In this document: one piece after another, positions 7,936-15,839 of the stretch
Position numbering within the stretch: the first letter of the stretch is position 1
Layout: each line of letters starts with the position of its first letter
Assembly (NCBI GenBank): GCA_013376985.1
Contig: JACABB010000035.1
Span: 1 to 61,433 of the forward strand
Direction: 5' to 3'
Source of the DNA: Bacteroidales bacterium
Lineage (GTDB): Bacteria; Bacteroidota; Bacteroidia; Bacteroidales; Tenuifilaceae
DNA: 61,433 bases
Program-made: the position numbers and the translations under genes
The notes under the pieces: model-generated
The model's input: only the letters and a program-made list of their open reading frames with translations
The model's database searches: none
What the model was told of the DNA's origin: nothing

Positions 7936-10239
7936 ATGTTTAAATTTAAAACTATATCACAAAGTTATCTACTACTTGCATTCCTTGCTATACTTAGCAT
8001 AACCATAGCTATTGCATTTGCTGGGTTAAAACTTCTTACCTCAGAAGCTGCTATCAATAAAATTCCTAACATTGATAAAGCATATAGGCTATGCCTACAC
8101 GATAGTACATTTAATATGGAATCCGTCCAAATACCATTGGATTTTCCGATTTCAGCATTAAGTAGTATTCCTGCCATAGAGTCTTTTACCACTTCACTCC
8201 CTTTTGATGGTTCTGTCGAACTCTCACCCAAGGATGAGAAGGAGGTCTCAGTATGTGGTACAGATAGCTCATACTTTGGCTATTGGAATCTGAAATGGAC
8301 TGGACAAACCAAACTTGATGCTGGCAGTGTGGCTATTAGCGTAGATTTGGCTAAAATTATTTTTGGGGATAAAAAGCAAGCTATAGGGAATAATTTAACT
8401 CTGACGGTTGGTGGGCAAAAGAAGTTGTTCACAGTAAGAACTCTTTTTAAAGAACAGACAAAGCTAACCTATCGCCCCGATATTATCGTCTCAATCCCGG
8501 ATGCTTTAGAACTTACCTATACCAAGGTTGTTGAAGAACCGTACATATCAAGGAACTCATACTATAGGATTGATTTAATGGTCAACGGAACTATAGATCA
8601 TCAACTAAAAAGCCTATACAGCGGTAAAAAATCTGGAAAAAGCCCAGGTTTCTTCCTTGAGCCTGTTTCATCAATTTATTTTGAAACTAGACCGTTATTA
8701 AACGATTACCATGATAAAGGAAACCCTAATCTCTCCCTTTTTATAAATATCTTTTGCATATTTATTCTGCTAGCTGCATCATTAAATATTGCCATATTTT
8801 TTAATGGAACTTCGCTTATAAAAGCCAAAGACTACGCAGTTAGAAAAGTTGTCGGCGCAACACCAAAATCCATTTTTTTCTCAATAATGCTACGGACAGC
8901 AGTAATACTTATCCCAAGTTTTATTATTGGTATTGCTTTACACACGATCTTCATTAAGGACATATACCAATTTATTGGAATAAAAGATCTCTATTTTATA
9001 CAGACCTCACCTATTTTTGTAATAGCTGCTTTACTTTTAATTCTTATAACGGTAAGCTTATCTGGGGCTTTCTCCGCTCTTTTTATTTCACGTATTTCCC
9101 CAGCAACGGTTATTACAGGGGGAAGTATAAATACAAAGCTAAGGAATCGCTTCTTTACTATAGTTCAATGTATTCAAATACTGGTTTTTGCTTCTGCATT
9201 TCTATGCGTTTCAGGAATAAAAAATCAATTCAGGTTCATTAACCGCTATGGTGTAGGAATGAAATCAGAGGAGCTTTACATCGTAGATGTATCTGAATGG
9301 AAAAGTGAGCGGGTAGAACAGTTTAAACATTACCTTGAGACTAATCCTAGCGTGAGCTCATTTTCAAGGGCAAGGATCATACCACCATTTCAGGGGGGGG
9401 CATTTTTCCCAGCACCTTCGCTAAAAAACCCTGAGGTAAAAACTCCGTCATTGTTAATAGCTGTTGATTACAATTTTGCAAGCACCTTTGGTTTATCTTT
9501 TATTCAGGGGGAAGATTTTAAGCCAGATAATTGTAAATCTGGGGGTTCGTATTTCATTATAAATGAAACCGCCTTGAAAGCACTAGGAGTAAATACTGTA
9601 GTAGGAGAACCGTGGATGGAGGGTGTTATACTGGGAGTAGTTAAGGATTTTTTCCCTAGGTCAGCAAAGGAAGAGATATTGCCTGTTGTAATATCTTTCA
9701 AACCAGAGAGAACAAAGCAATTACTATTTCGTTTGAGGGATAAGCATAAACTCAAAGATATAATACAATTTAAGAATAGCATTGAGAGTGATAACAGTAA
9801 ACCCATAAAGTACTACCCTGCAATAGTAGAAGATTTCTACCAAGATGATTATTTGGTTTTAAGGATTGTCAATGCAATTGCAATTTTTACTATAATTATC
9901 GGATTGTTTGGGGTTATAAGTATGGTGTACTTCACCAATATCATAAAGCAAAAGGATTATGCGATTCGAAAAATTCTGGGTGCGGATATTCTCGATATTG
10001 CTTCAATTCTTTACAAACGCTTTAGCATAATATTTATTATATCTTCTGTTCCTGCCTATTTGCTAGCTAGAATTTTTATTGCCGGATGGTCAAATGGTTT
10101 TGTCTATAAAGCACCAAATAGCCCTGCTGTTGATCTATCATTCCTTGTGGTTCTTTATTTGACCCTCTACCTCTTTAGTAGTATTCAACTTTGGTACTTT
10201 AATAAAATTAATATATCAAGTACTTTGAAAGTTAATTAG
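7936..10239 (+). CDS. FtsX/MacB-type ABC transporter permease
   Basis: A 767-residue inner-membrane protein with the two-repeat FtsX layout: N-terminal membrane segment (about 12-34), periplasmic MacB-like core, three membrane segments (about 273-385), a further segment near 410, a second periplasmic part, and three final segments (about 640-760). Both FtsX repeats carry the conserved KAKDYAVRKVVGA / KQKDYAIRKILGA signature. It follows the pseudo-rSAM gene by 39 bp, so export or sensing of the cluster 1 peptide is likely. No ATP-binding subunit lies in the window, so a chromosomal ATPase would have to serve it. Confidence 0.85.
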   Translation: MFKFKTISQSYLLLAFLAILSITIAIAFAGLKLLTSEAAINKIPNIDKAYRLCLHDSTFNMESVQIPLDFPISALSSIPAIESFTTSLPFDGSVELSPKDEKEVSVCGTDSSYFGYWNLKWTGQTKLDAGSVAISVDLAKIIFGDKKQAIGNNLTLTVGGQKKLFTVRTLFKEQTKLTYRPDIIVSIPDALELTYTKVVEEPYISRNSYYRIDLMVNGTIDHQLKSLYSGKKSGKSPGFFLEPVSSIYFETRPLLNDYHDKGNPNLSLFINIFCIFILLAASLNIAIFFNGTSLIKAKDYAVRKVVGATPKSIFFSIMLRTAVILIPSFIIGIALHTIFIKDIYQFIGIKDLYFIQTSPIFVIAALLLILITVSLSGAFSALFISRISPATVITGGSINTKLRNRFFTIVQCIQILVFASAFLCVSGIKNQFRFINRYGVGMKSEELYIVDVSEWKSERVEQFKHYLETNPSVSSFSRARIIPPFQGGAFFPAPSLKNPEVKTPSLLIAVDYNFASTFGLSFIQGEDFKPDNCKSGGSYFIINETALKALGVNTVVGEPWMEGVILGVVKDFFPRSAKEEILPVVISFKPERTKQLLFRLRDKHKLKDIIQFKNSIESDNSKPIKYYPAIVEDFYQDDYLVLRIVNAIAIFTIIIGLFGVISMVYFTNIIKQKDYAIRKILGADILDIASILYKRFSIIFIISSVPAYLLARIFIAGWSNGFVYKAPNSPAVDLSFLVVLYLTLYLFSSIQLWYFNKINISSTLKVN

Positions 10240-10260
10240 TAATCATTTAACATTTAGACA

Positions 10261-11559
10261 ATGAACACAAAATATTGCAACCTGATTTCTCTAATCATGC
10301 TAATGTCAATCAGCGGTTCTTTGTTTGCACAAATAAATACGACTGATAAACAGCTAGATGTTCTGTTAATCCAAGGAGGTTATAATGAAGTTATTTCAAA
10401 GTGCTCTGAAATAGTTAAGACGGATAGCCTAAACCCAGAAATCTACTTTAAACTTGGCTTGGCTTATCAAGCCTTGATGCTAACGGATAAATCGGTTGAA
10501 GCTTATCAGAGATCGGTTAAACTAGCTCCTGATACTATAAAGTACAGCCTATCACTTGCCAAGGTTTACTATAGTATCGGAAAAACAAAAATAGCTCAAC
10601 CAATCTTTACTAAACTTTGCGCTCAGGACTCATTAAATTGGATGTACTGCTTCTACCTCACCGATATATATATGCAGAAAGGCTTATACAAGAATGCTTT
10701 GCCAATCTATAGCAGATTTTATGCTCAAGATACCACAAACACGTTATATATAGATAAATTAGCCTTCTGCTATCTTAGAATGGAGAACTATGATAGAGCA
10801 ATCAGCCTGTATGAAAAATCAAAATTGCTGAATAGTAAAAATATCACAGCCCTAAAAAATTTGAGCTATTTATATTTTAGAAAAAACATGATTGACACCG
10901 CAATATACCAACTTAACAAGGGCATTGAGTATGATTCAACTGATATGGACTTATTTTTTCGAAGAGCAGAGATCTACTACTCCAAAGACTATCACTTCAA
11001 ATCACGACCAGATTATTTAAGGGTTCTCGAGTCAGGTGATTCATCCAAGGTTATCTTGAAAAAAATAGGAATCGGTTTGGCGTATAACGATCAACCTATA
11101 GACGCTTTAAATTACTTGTTACCTTCATACCAAAAAGATTCCAGCGATTATGAAACCACCAGCTACATTGGGCAGTCATACTATAAACTTAAACAATATA
11201 GAAAGAGTATTAAGTACTACGACAGGGTACTAAAAATACTCATGCCGATTTCAAAGCAGGTTGATTACACTAATATACTATTAGCGGACAGCTATAGAGA
11301 TACCAGTTTATACAACGAGGCAATTAAATATTACACGAAATCGCTTGATACGAAATACGCTCCTAGAATTTGCTTAACAATAGCAAATCTTTACGATGAA
11401 AAAATTAGGAACTACGATAAAGCCATATTCTACTACCAGCTGTTCTTCAATAACTATCAAAAAAATGAGTATTTCAAGGATGAGTATATTGGAAATATCA
11501 GAAAACGTCTTAATTGGCTAATTGAAAATAAGGATAAGAAGAAAGGAAAAAATACTTAA
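10261..11559 (+). CDS. exported TPR-repeat protein of cluster 1
   Basis: A 432-residue protein with a signal peptide (MNTKYCNLISLIMLMSISGS, then LFAQ) and tetratricopeptide repeats through the rest, such as AYQRSVKLAPDTIKYSLSLA and AISLYEKSKLLNSKNITALK. The C-terminus is lysine-rich. It starts 21 bp after the permease stop and closes the cluster 1 operon. A periplasmic scaffold for peptide export, cleavage or uptake would fit; there is no enzymatic domain. Confidence 0.8.
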   Translation: MNTKYCNLISLIMLMSISGSLFAQINTTDKQLDVLLIQGGYNEVISKCSEIVKTDSLNPEIYFKLGLAYQALMLTDKSVEAYQRSVKLAPDTIKYSLSLAKVYYSIGKTKIAQPIFTKLCAQDSLNWMYCFYLTDIYMQKGLYKNALPIYSRFYAQDTTNTLYIDKLAFCYLRMENYDRAISLYEKSKLLNSKNITALKNLSYLYFRKNMIDTAIYQLNKGIEYDSTDMDLFFRRAEIYYSKDYHFKSRPDYLRVLESGDSSKVILKKIGIGLAYNDQPIDALNYLLPSYQKDSSDYETTSYIGQSYYKLKQYRKSIKYYDRVLKILMPISKQVDYTNILLADSYRDTSLYNEAIKYYTKSLDTKYAPRICLTIANLYDEKIRNYDKAIFYYQLFFNNYQKNEYFKDEYIGNIRKRLNWLIENKDKKKGKNT

Positions 11560-11730
11560 GGTGCAAGGTGACCTGAAAAAAGGGAGTAAGCAAAAAACCT
11601 TCATAGAATAGGCTCTGCTGGTCAGCATGAGATTTATTTTGAGGATGAGTTGTTTTAGCAATGTCACTAAAGCACCTTTGAATCTGGGCGTTATTGGGGG
11701 AGATGTAATGGTATTAATACGGGTTTAATT

Positions 11731-11795
11731 AGTCTTATTCTAGGAAAATTCCATTTTTTTGAATTTTTAGAGCATTTTTTAAAGTTTTAGAGTAC
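11731..11795 (+). repeat. imperfect direct repeat, copy 1
   Basis: Aligns with 18603-18668 with one gap (AGTCTTATT..., then runs of TTTTTTAGAGCA-type units). Together with the 11681/18511 and 11813/18475 matches it shows that the spacers after clusters 1 and 2 are related. Confidence 0.7.
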
Positions 11796-11812
11796 GACAA
11801 GGCATTTTTTAA

Positions 11813-11838
11813 ACGTTTAAACGTTTCCGAGATGGAGA
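11813..11838 (+). repeat. 26-bp inverted repeat, left copy
   Basis: Exact reverse complement of 18475-18500; it starts ACGTTTAAACGTTTCCGAGA. The ACGTTTAAACGT part is itself palindromic. The pair brackets cluster 2. Confidence 0.8.
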
Positions 11839-12567
11839 CGTAGAAAAACGGTAAAAAACGATTCGGTAAACGTTTACCCCTATAAAAAAATGCCTCCTGA
11901 AGAGTGAGTAGAACAGCACTAATCGGTAAGGGCATTACGCCTCCACCCCGCTGCTCAGATTGGGCGGTATAATACATGCTAAGTATCAACACTGACTATT
12001 AAAGCTAAAAAATAGCGTAGCCGATATAGCGGTATTACTCAGTACTACTTACGGGTTACTCCATAGCTACTACCCAATTATTACCAATTTATTACTACTG
12101 TTTTACAAATACTTAACAAAATAACCTTATAGGAACACTCGAAAAACCTGAAAAAAACGAAAATAGGAATAATACTATTACATGAAAGTTACCTACCAAA
12201 ACAGAAGAGCCCTTACAGGAAATGGTAAGGAAGAGATTAATTCATTTCTGCTTCCTTTTTACTACTAAAGTACTTTCCTAATATTTGAGGGTTCAGGCTA
12301 TGATTTTCTGACAGTAACCACACTGCAAAAAATACTTGGTTTCTACGAAATATTAGTTCATGAACGTAGAAACCGGGCTTACAAGCCCATCGAAGGTAAT
12401 AAAATGAAAGGTTAGTTTTGAGCAAGTTTAGAATTAGCTACAAAGGGCTTCCTTCAATGTGTAAGTAAATAAAAAAGACCTTATATTTCATCACTACCAT
12501 AAAAAATTGCCACAAATTATTCAATATATAAATATTAATTATATTATAAAATAAACCATAATTTAAT

Positions 12568-12600
12568 TTTGCATTAATAAATATTTTTTTATTATGTTTG
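12568..12600 (+). promoter_or_regulatory. cluster 2 promoter, -33 TTTG and -7 TATGTTTG
   Basis: TTTG at 12568-12571, a 21-bp spacer, and TATGTTTG at 12593-12600 match the Bacteroidota sigma consensus well. Transcription would start near 12606, giving a leader of about 75 nt. Confidence 0.65.
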
Positions 12601-12609
12601 TTGTACGAA

Positions 12610-12625
12610 AATTGCTTAAGCAATT
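12610..12625. promoter_or_regulatory. 16-bp perfect palindrome at the predicted transcript start
   Basis: AATTGCTTAAGCAATT lies a few bases after the predicted start site of cluster 2. It could be a repressor operator, or a 5' hairpin protecting the mRNA. Cluster 1 has a different palindrome (TTAACCGGTTAA) in the comparable place. Confidence 0.55.
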
Positions 12626-12679
12626 AGCAGTTTCATGTATGAGTTTTTTAAATAATTGGGTAACTAAAAAATTTGAGAA

Positions 12680-12853
12680 ATGAAAACAAAATTGAAATTA
12701 ACTTCCTTACATGAAAAAGGAATTGAAAAGCTAGAGGTTAGAAAACTTCAAAGTATTAATGGTGGCTGTCCTCCCGGTATATGCTCTAATAAAGATGGGA
12801 GTAAATCTTGTACCAACGAACAGCAATACCATGCTTGCTATTCAATTGAATAA
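12680..12853 (+). CDS. GG-type peptide precursor 1, cluster 2
   Basis: A 57-residue precursor. The leader MKTKLKLTSLHEKGIEKLEV is followed by RKLQSINGG, the double-glycine cut site at residues 28-29. The core starts CPPGICSNKDG and holds four Cys (CPPGIC, then KSC and HAC). It is shared in form with the second precursor at 12939: the first 14 residues are identical and so is GGCPPGIC. The fused maturase 373 bp downstream should act on both. Too short for routine ORF calling. Confidence 0.85.
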   Translation: MKTKLKLTSLHEKGIEKLEVRKLQSINGGCPPGICSNKDGSKSCTNEQQYHACYSIE

Positions 12854-12938
12854 TAACACATTTTGATCGTTTTATGTTTCGAAATGATCGATTTGTTAAT
12901 TAGCCAATAGTTTTTATTCATCAAAATAACCAAAAGCA

Positions 12939-13109
12939 ATGAAAACAAAATTGAAATTAACCTCCTTACATGAAAAAGGAGTTGAAAAACTAGAAGTTGA
13001 AAAACTTCAAAATATTAAAGGAGGTTGTCCTCCTGGCATATGTAAAGCTCCCGGACAGGGATCATGTAACACAACAGAGTCTTTCCATGATAAGTTTTCT
13101 GACTGGTAA
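12939..13109 (+). CDS. GG-type peptide precursor 2, cluster 2
   Basis: A 56-residue paralogue of the 12680 precursor. The leader MKTKLKLTSLHEKGVEKLEV and KLQNIKGG are nearly the same; the core starts CPPGICKAPGQ and holds three Cys (CPPGIC and GSC) before a Phe/His/Trp tail. Leader and CPPGIC are conserved while the rest of the core has drifted, the usual pattern for one enzyme acting on several substrates. It is followed by a strong terminator-like hairpin and then the maturase. Confidence 0.85.
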   Translation: MKTKLKLTSLHEKGVEKLEVEKLQNIKGGCPPGICKAPGQGSCNTTESFHDKFSDW

Positions 13110-13147
13110 AAGAGGTAGAATAGTAAAAAACGATCTTAAACATTAGC

Positions 13148-13186
13148 AAAAATTCCAATAAATAAAATTCAATTATTGGAATTTTT
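13148..13186 (+). terminator. intercistronic terminator between precursors and fused maturase
   Basis: AAAAATTCCAATAA (13148-13161) pairs perfectly over 14 bp with TTATTGGAATTTTT (13173-13186), followed by more T. Read-through must supply the maturase mRNA, so precursors should be made in excess. Confidence 0.75.
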
Positions 13187-13226
13187 TCATTAAAGAGAAC
13201 CCTATATAACCTAGAATTTTTTTAAG

Positions 13227-15815
13227 ATGGGGAAGAACACTTTAGTAAGTACCACAAATTACTCATACCTATATAGCAATAGCAAAAAGGTATTGATTCT
13301 ACTTCCCACTGAATTAAAAGAAATATGCGAAGCCTACATTGCAGGGGGAAATGGCGACAGTAGTCCTAATACAAATACTTACCAAGTTAATAAATTCTCA
13401 TTCCTTCTAGATAATGGATTCTTTAAAGATGGGGACAATTTTATCGAGCTGTCGGTGGAGCAAGCTCGGCTAAAAATGCCTAAAGCGATTGCATTTGAAA
13501 CTACAGAAAAGTGTAACTTGGAGTGTACCTACTGCACCTTTGGAAAATTCTACCATAAAACCGATTACCAACGATCTGGTAAAGAAACAAGAGTTAGCAC
13601 TGCAATTACCTACATAGACTATATTCACAAGATATTCGGAAAAATCCCAAGCAGCTTTGGCTTTTATGGGGGTGAGCCCCTTCTAAACTTTAAGCTTATA
13701 TCAGGAGTTGTTGAATACCTAAAAAAGAAAGCTCCAGAGCAAAATTTTAGATTTGATATGACGACAAACGGTTTGCTTGTAGATAGGTATGCAGACTTTT
13801 TAGCATCCAACAATTTCTTTATACTAATAAGCCTAGACGGAAATGAGCATCAGAATCGCTTTAGGGTATTCCCTGATGGAACAAATTCGACACAAGCAGT
13901 GATAAATAGTATACTTTCTATTAAAAAAAAGTATCCGGATTTCTTTAGTAAAAGAATTTCATTCGCTGCTACCCTCCCTGCGAACGGCTCAAAGGATGAG
14001 ATTGATAAGTTCTTTCTTGAAACATTTCAGCAACTACCCGTATATAATAGAATCCGGGAGAATGACCTGAATGAAAGTAACAGGGAGGAGTTTAACTATA
14101 CCTTTGGGAACCAAGTAAAAAGCGAGAAAGGCGTTGATTACTTTTTAAACCAAAGCTATAGCAGCTATTTCAGATTACTAGAAAAGGAAAGGAAAGAGCA
14201 AGCATATATCTTCCCGAATGGAACATGCCTCCCTTTTGAGGTGAGGCATCTAATAACAGCCCAAGGAGCAATTCTACCATGCGAAAAGATAGACTATAAG
14301 TATAAGCTGGGGACTATAGAAAATGAGGAAATAAACATCAACCCAGAAGAAATTGCCCGCTCGTATAACAGCTATATTCAAAAAACGATGCAGCTGTGTA
14401 GCAGCTGCTATACAACCAATTGCTCCCTGTGCATGTTTTTAATCGAGTGGGAGAATGGTTATCCCGTTTGTTCAAACTACCTGAGTCAAAATAGCATTGA
14501 AAAGGTAATATCTGGCATTGAAAACGAATGTGCGAATGATACGCTAGGTACTGATGAGTTATGGTTTTATATTGAATCGTACGTATATACTTTTCATGGC
14601 AACGGGGTTTCAATGCTATACAATTCTATTAATGGCAAAAGCGTAAAGGTGCAGTCTTCAGCCATTATTTCGCTACTAAAAAAACTTGATAGCAACATCA
14701 ACTCCAACGTGGTAAGGGTCAAAAAGGAGTTCTATTACGCCCAAGATCATTTCGATTTTTTCGAAGTCTTGAAAAGCGAATTCATGGCTGATACCATTGA
14801 TGGTAGAATAAATCCAAATATGCCTTTCATACCCAAAAATAGTATTAGAGTGGCAGATTCAACCATTAAAGGATTACAATTTGCTAATATAAGGGAAAGT
14901 GAGAAGGGGTATATATTACAGCATATTACTCGGGTAGACTTATACCTTGATACCGCATTCGATCATCTAAGCAGCTGCGAAAGAAAACAAATTTTAGCAT
15001 CAGGGAGTAAAATCGATCTGAATATAAACAAAATAATGTCTCTATTCGAAAAGCTTTTAAAACTGGAAAAGGTTTTTCTCTACTCAAACGATGTGCTGCA
15101 ATACCAGAGGGTAGTAAATGAGATAAAATCTACCCGTAAAAGATTAGAGATCAATAGCAGCACTGTGTTTTTTATAAACCTAAACTATTCCGAAATTTTT
15201 GCTAATGGTTCACTGGATGGGATAAAATGCGAAAGCATAAGGGCTATTGACTCAGAAAACTGTATAATCAGCGTAGCGGTTAATACGCCTTTAGTAAAAG
15301 AAAGATTTGCAATAGCGTTGGATTTCTTCAAACAGCTTTCAGTACCAGTAATATACACCTTTTTAATTGAGCACGAATCTGATATTGAGCTATTTGATAA
15401 GCTGGCTTCTGAGTATAAGATAGATAATTACGAGATTGGGGTTGTTTTTAATGGGGCTAACTTTGGCATGTTTGAACAGAATGTATTTGTAAATGAGGGG
15501 GATATTTTGAGCTCCCGGGTAGTTGCAAAAGAGGTAAATATAAGGAGGGAGCTGAATTCGAATTTTTTTGGCAAAGCTGCGATTCTTCCCGATGGACGGG
15601 TTAGCTGCGATCTACAGAAACCGACCTACGCTGAAATTTCTGACAGCTCACTATATAGGCTTATTTATGCTGAAATTACTGATGGGGAGGGCTTATGGAA
15701 ATTAACCCGGGATAAAGTTGAACCATGCAAGGCTTGTATCTATAGGTTTCTCTGCCCACCCATATCAGACTACGAGCTGAAATTGCAACGTTACAACCTA
15801 TGCAATTGTAATTAA
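13227..15815 (+). CDS. fused radical SAM maturase and pseudo-rSAM protein
   Basis: An 862-residue fusion of the two enzymes that are separate in cluster 1. Residues 1-430 are the maturase: CNLECTYC gives C96, C100 and C103, with GFYGGEPLLN and a SPASM-like tail (NGTCLPF, LPCEKIDY, CSSCYTTNCSLC). From about residue 437 (DELWFYIESYVYTF) it matches the pseudo-rSAM partner and ends with PCKACIYRFLCPPISDYE. It should modify the precursors at 12680 and 12939. The fusion implies that the two parts work as a 1:1 complex. No frameshift or stop lies at the junction. Confidence 0.9.
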   Translation: MGKNTLVSTTNYSYLYSNSKKVLILLPTELKEICEAYIAGGNGDSSPNTNTYQVNKFSFLLDNGFFKDGDNFIELSVEQARLKMPKAIAFETTEKCNLECTYCTFGKFYHKTDYQRSGKETRVSTAITYIDYIHKIFGKIPSSFGFYGGEPLLNFKLISGVVEYLKKKAPEQNFRFDMTTNGLLVDRYADFLASNNFFILISLDGNEHQNRFRVFPDGTNSTQAVINSILSIKKKYPDFFSKRISFAATLPANGSKDEIDKFFLETFQQLPVYNRIRENDLNESNREEFNYTFGNQVKSEKGVDYFLNQSYSSYFRLLEKERKEQAYIFPNGTCLPFEVRHLITAQGAILPCEKIDYKYKLGTIENEEININPEEIARSYNSYIQKTMQLCSSCYTTNCSLCMFLIEWENGYPVCSNYLSQNSIEKVISGIENECANDTLGTDELWFYIESYVYTFHGNGVSMLYNSINGKSVKVQSSAIISLLKKLDSNINSNVVRVKKEFYYAQDHFDFFEVLKSEFMADTIDGRINPNMPFIPKNSIRVADSTIKGLQFANIRESEKGYILQHITRVDLYLDTAFDHLSSCERKQILASGSKIDLNINKIMSLFEKLLKLEKVFLYSNDVLQYQRVVNEIKSTRKRLEINSSTVFFINLNYSEIFANGSLDGIKCESIRAIDSENCIISVAVNTPLVKERFAIALDFFKQLSVPVIYTFLIEHESDIELFDKLASEYKIDNYEIGVVFNGANFGMFEQNVFVNEGDILSSRVVAKEVNIRRELNSNFFGKAAILPDGRVSCDLQKPTYAEISDSSLYRLIYAEITDGEGLWKLTRDKVEPCKACIYRFLCPPISDYELKLQRYNLCNCN

Positions 15816-15839
15816 GTAAAGCCTGAACCTACTAGTACG

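Larger units (their letters stand above)
11560..12567. other. 1-kb spacer between peptide clusters, with repeats
   Basis: No gene I can support. It contains sequence repeated downstream of cluster 2: a 20-bp match at 11681-11700, a 65-bp imperfect direct repeat at 11731-11795, and a 26-bp exact inverted repeat at 11813-11838. A short ATG frame at 12182 (28 codons) and a GGGCTT/AAGCCC hairpin near 12377 are present but unexplained. Confidence 0.5.

Noticed and set aside
11735-11992. 85-codon minus-strand frame
   Set aside because: Made of repeat sequence (KTLKNALKIQKN-type text) over known intergenic repeats; no leader, domain or promoter.
12182-12268. 28-codon frame starting MKVTYQNRR as a further precursor
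   Set aside because: No GG site, no partner similarity, and no promoter; left as spacer.
12237-12623. Two short minus-strand frames before cluster 2
   Set aside because: Very AT-rich, overlapping the predicted cluster 2 promoter and palindrome; no recognisable protein features.
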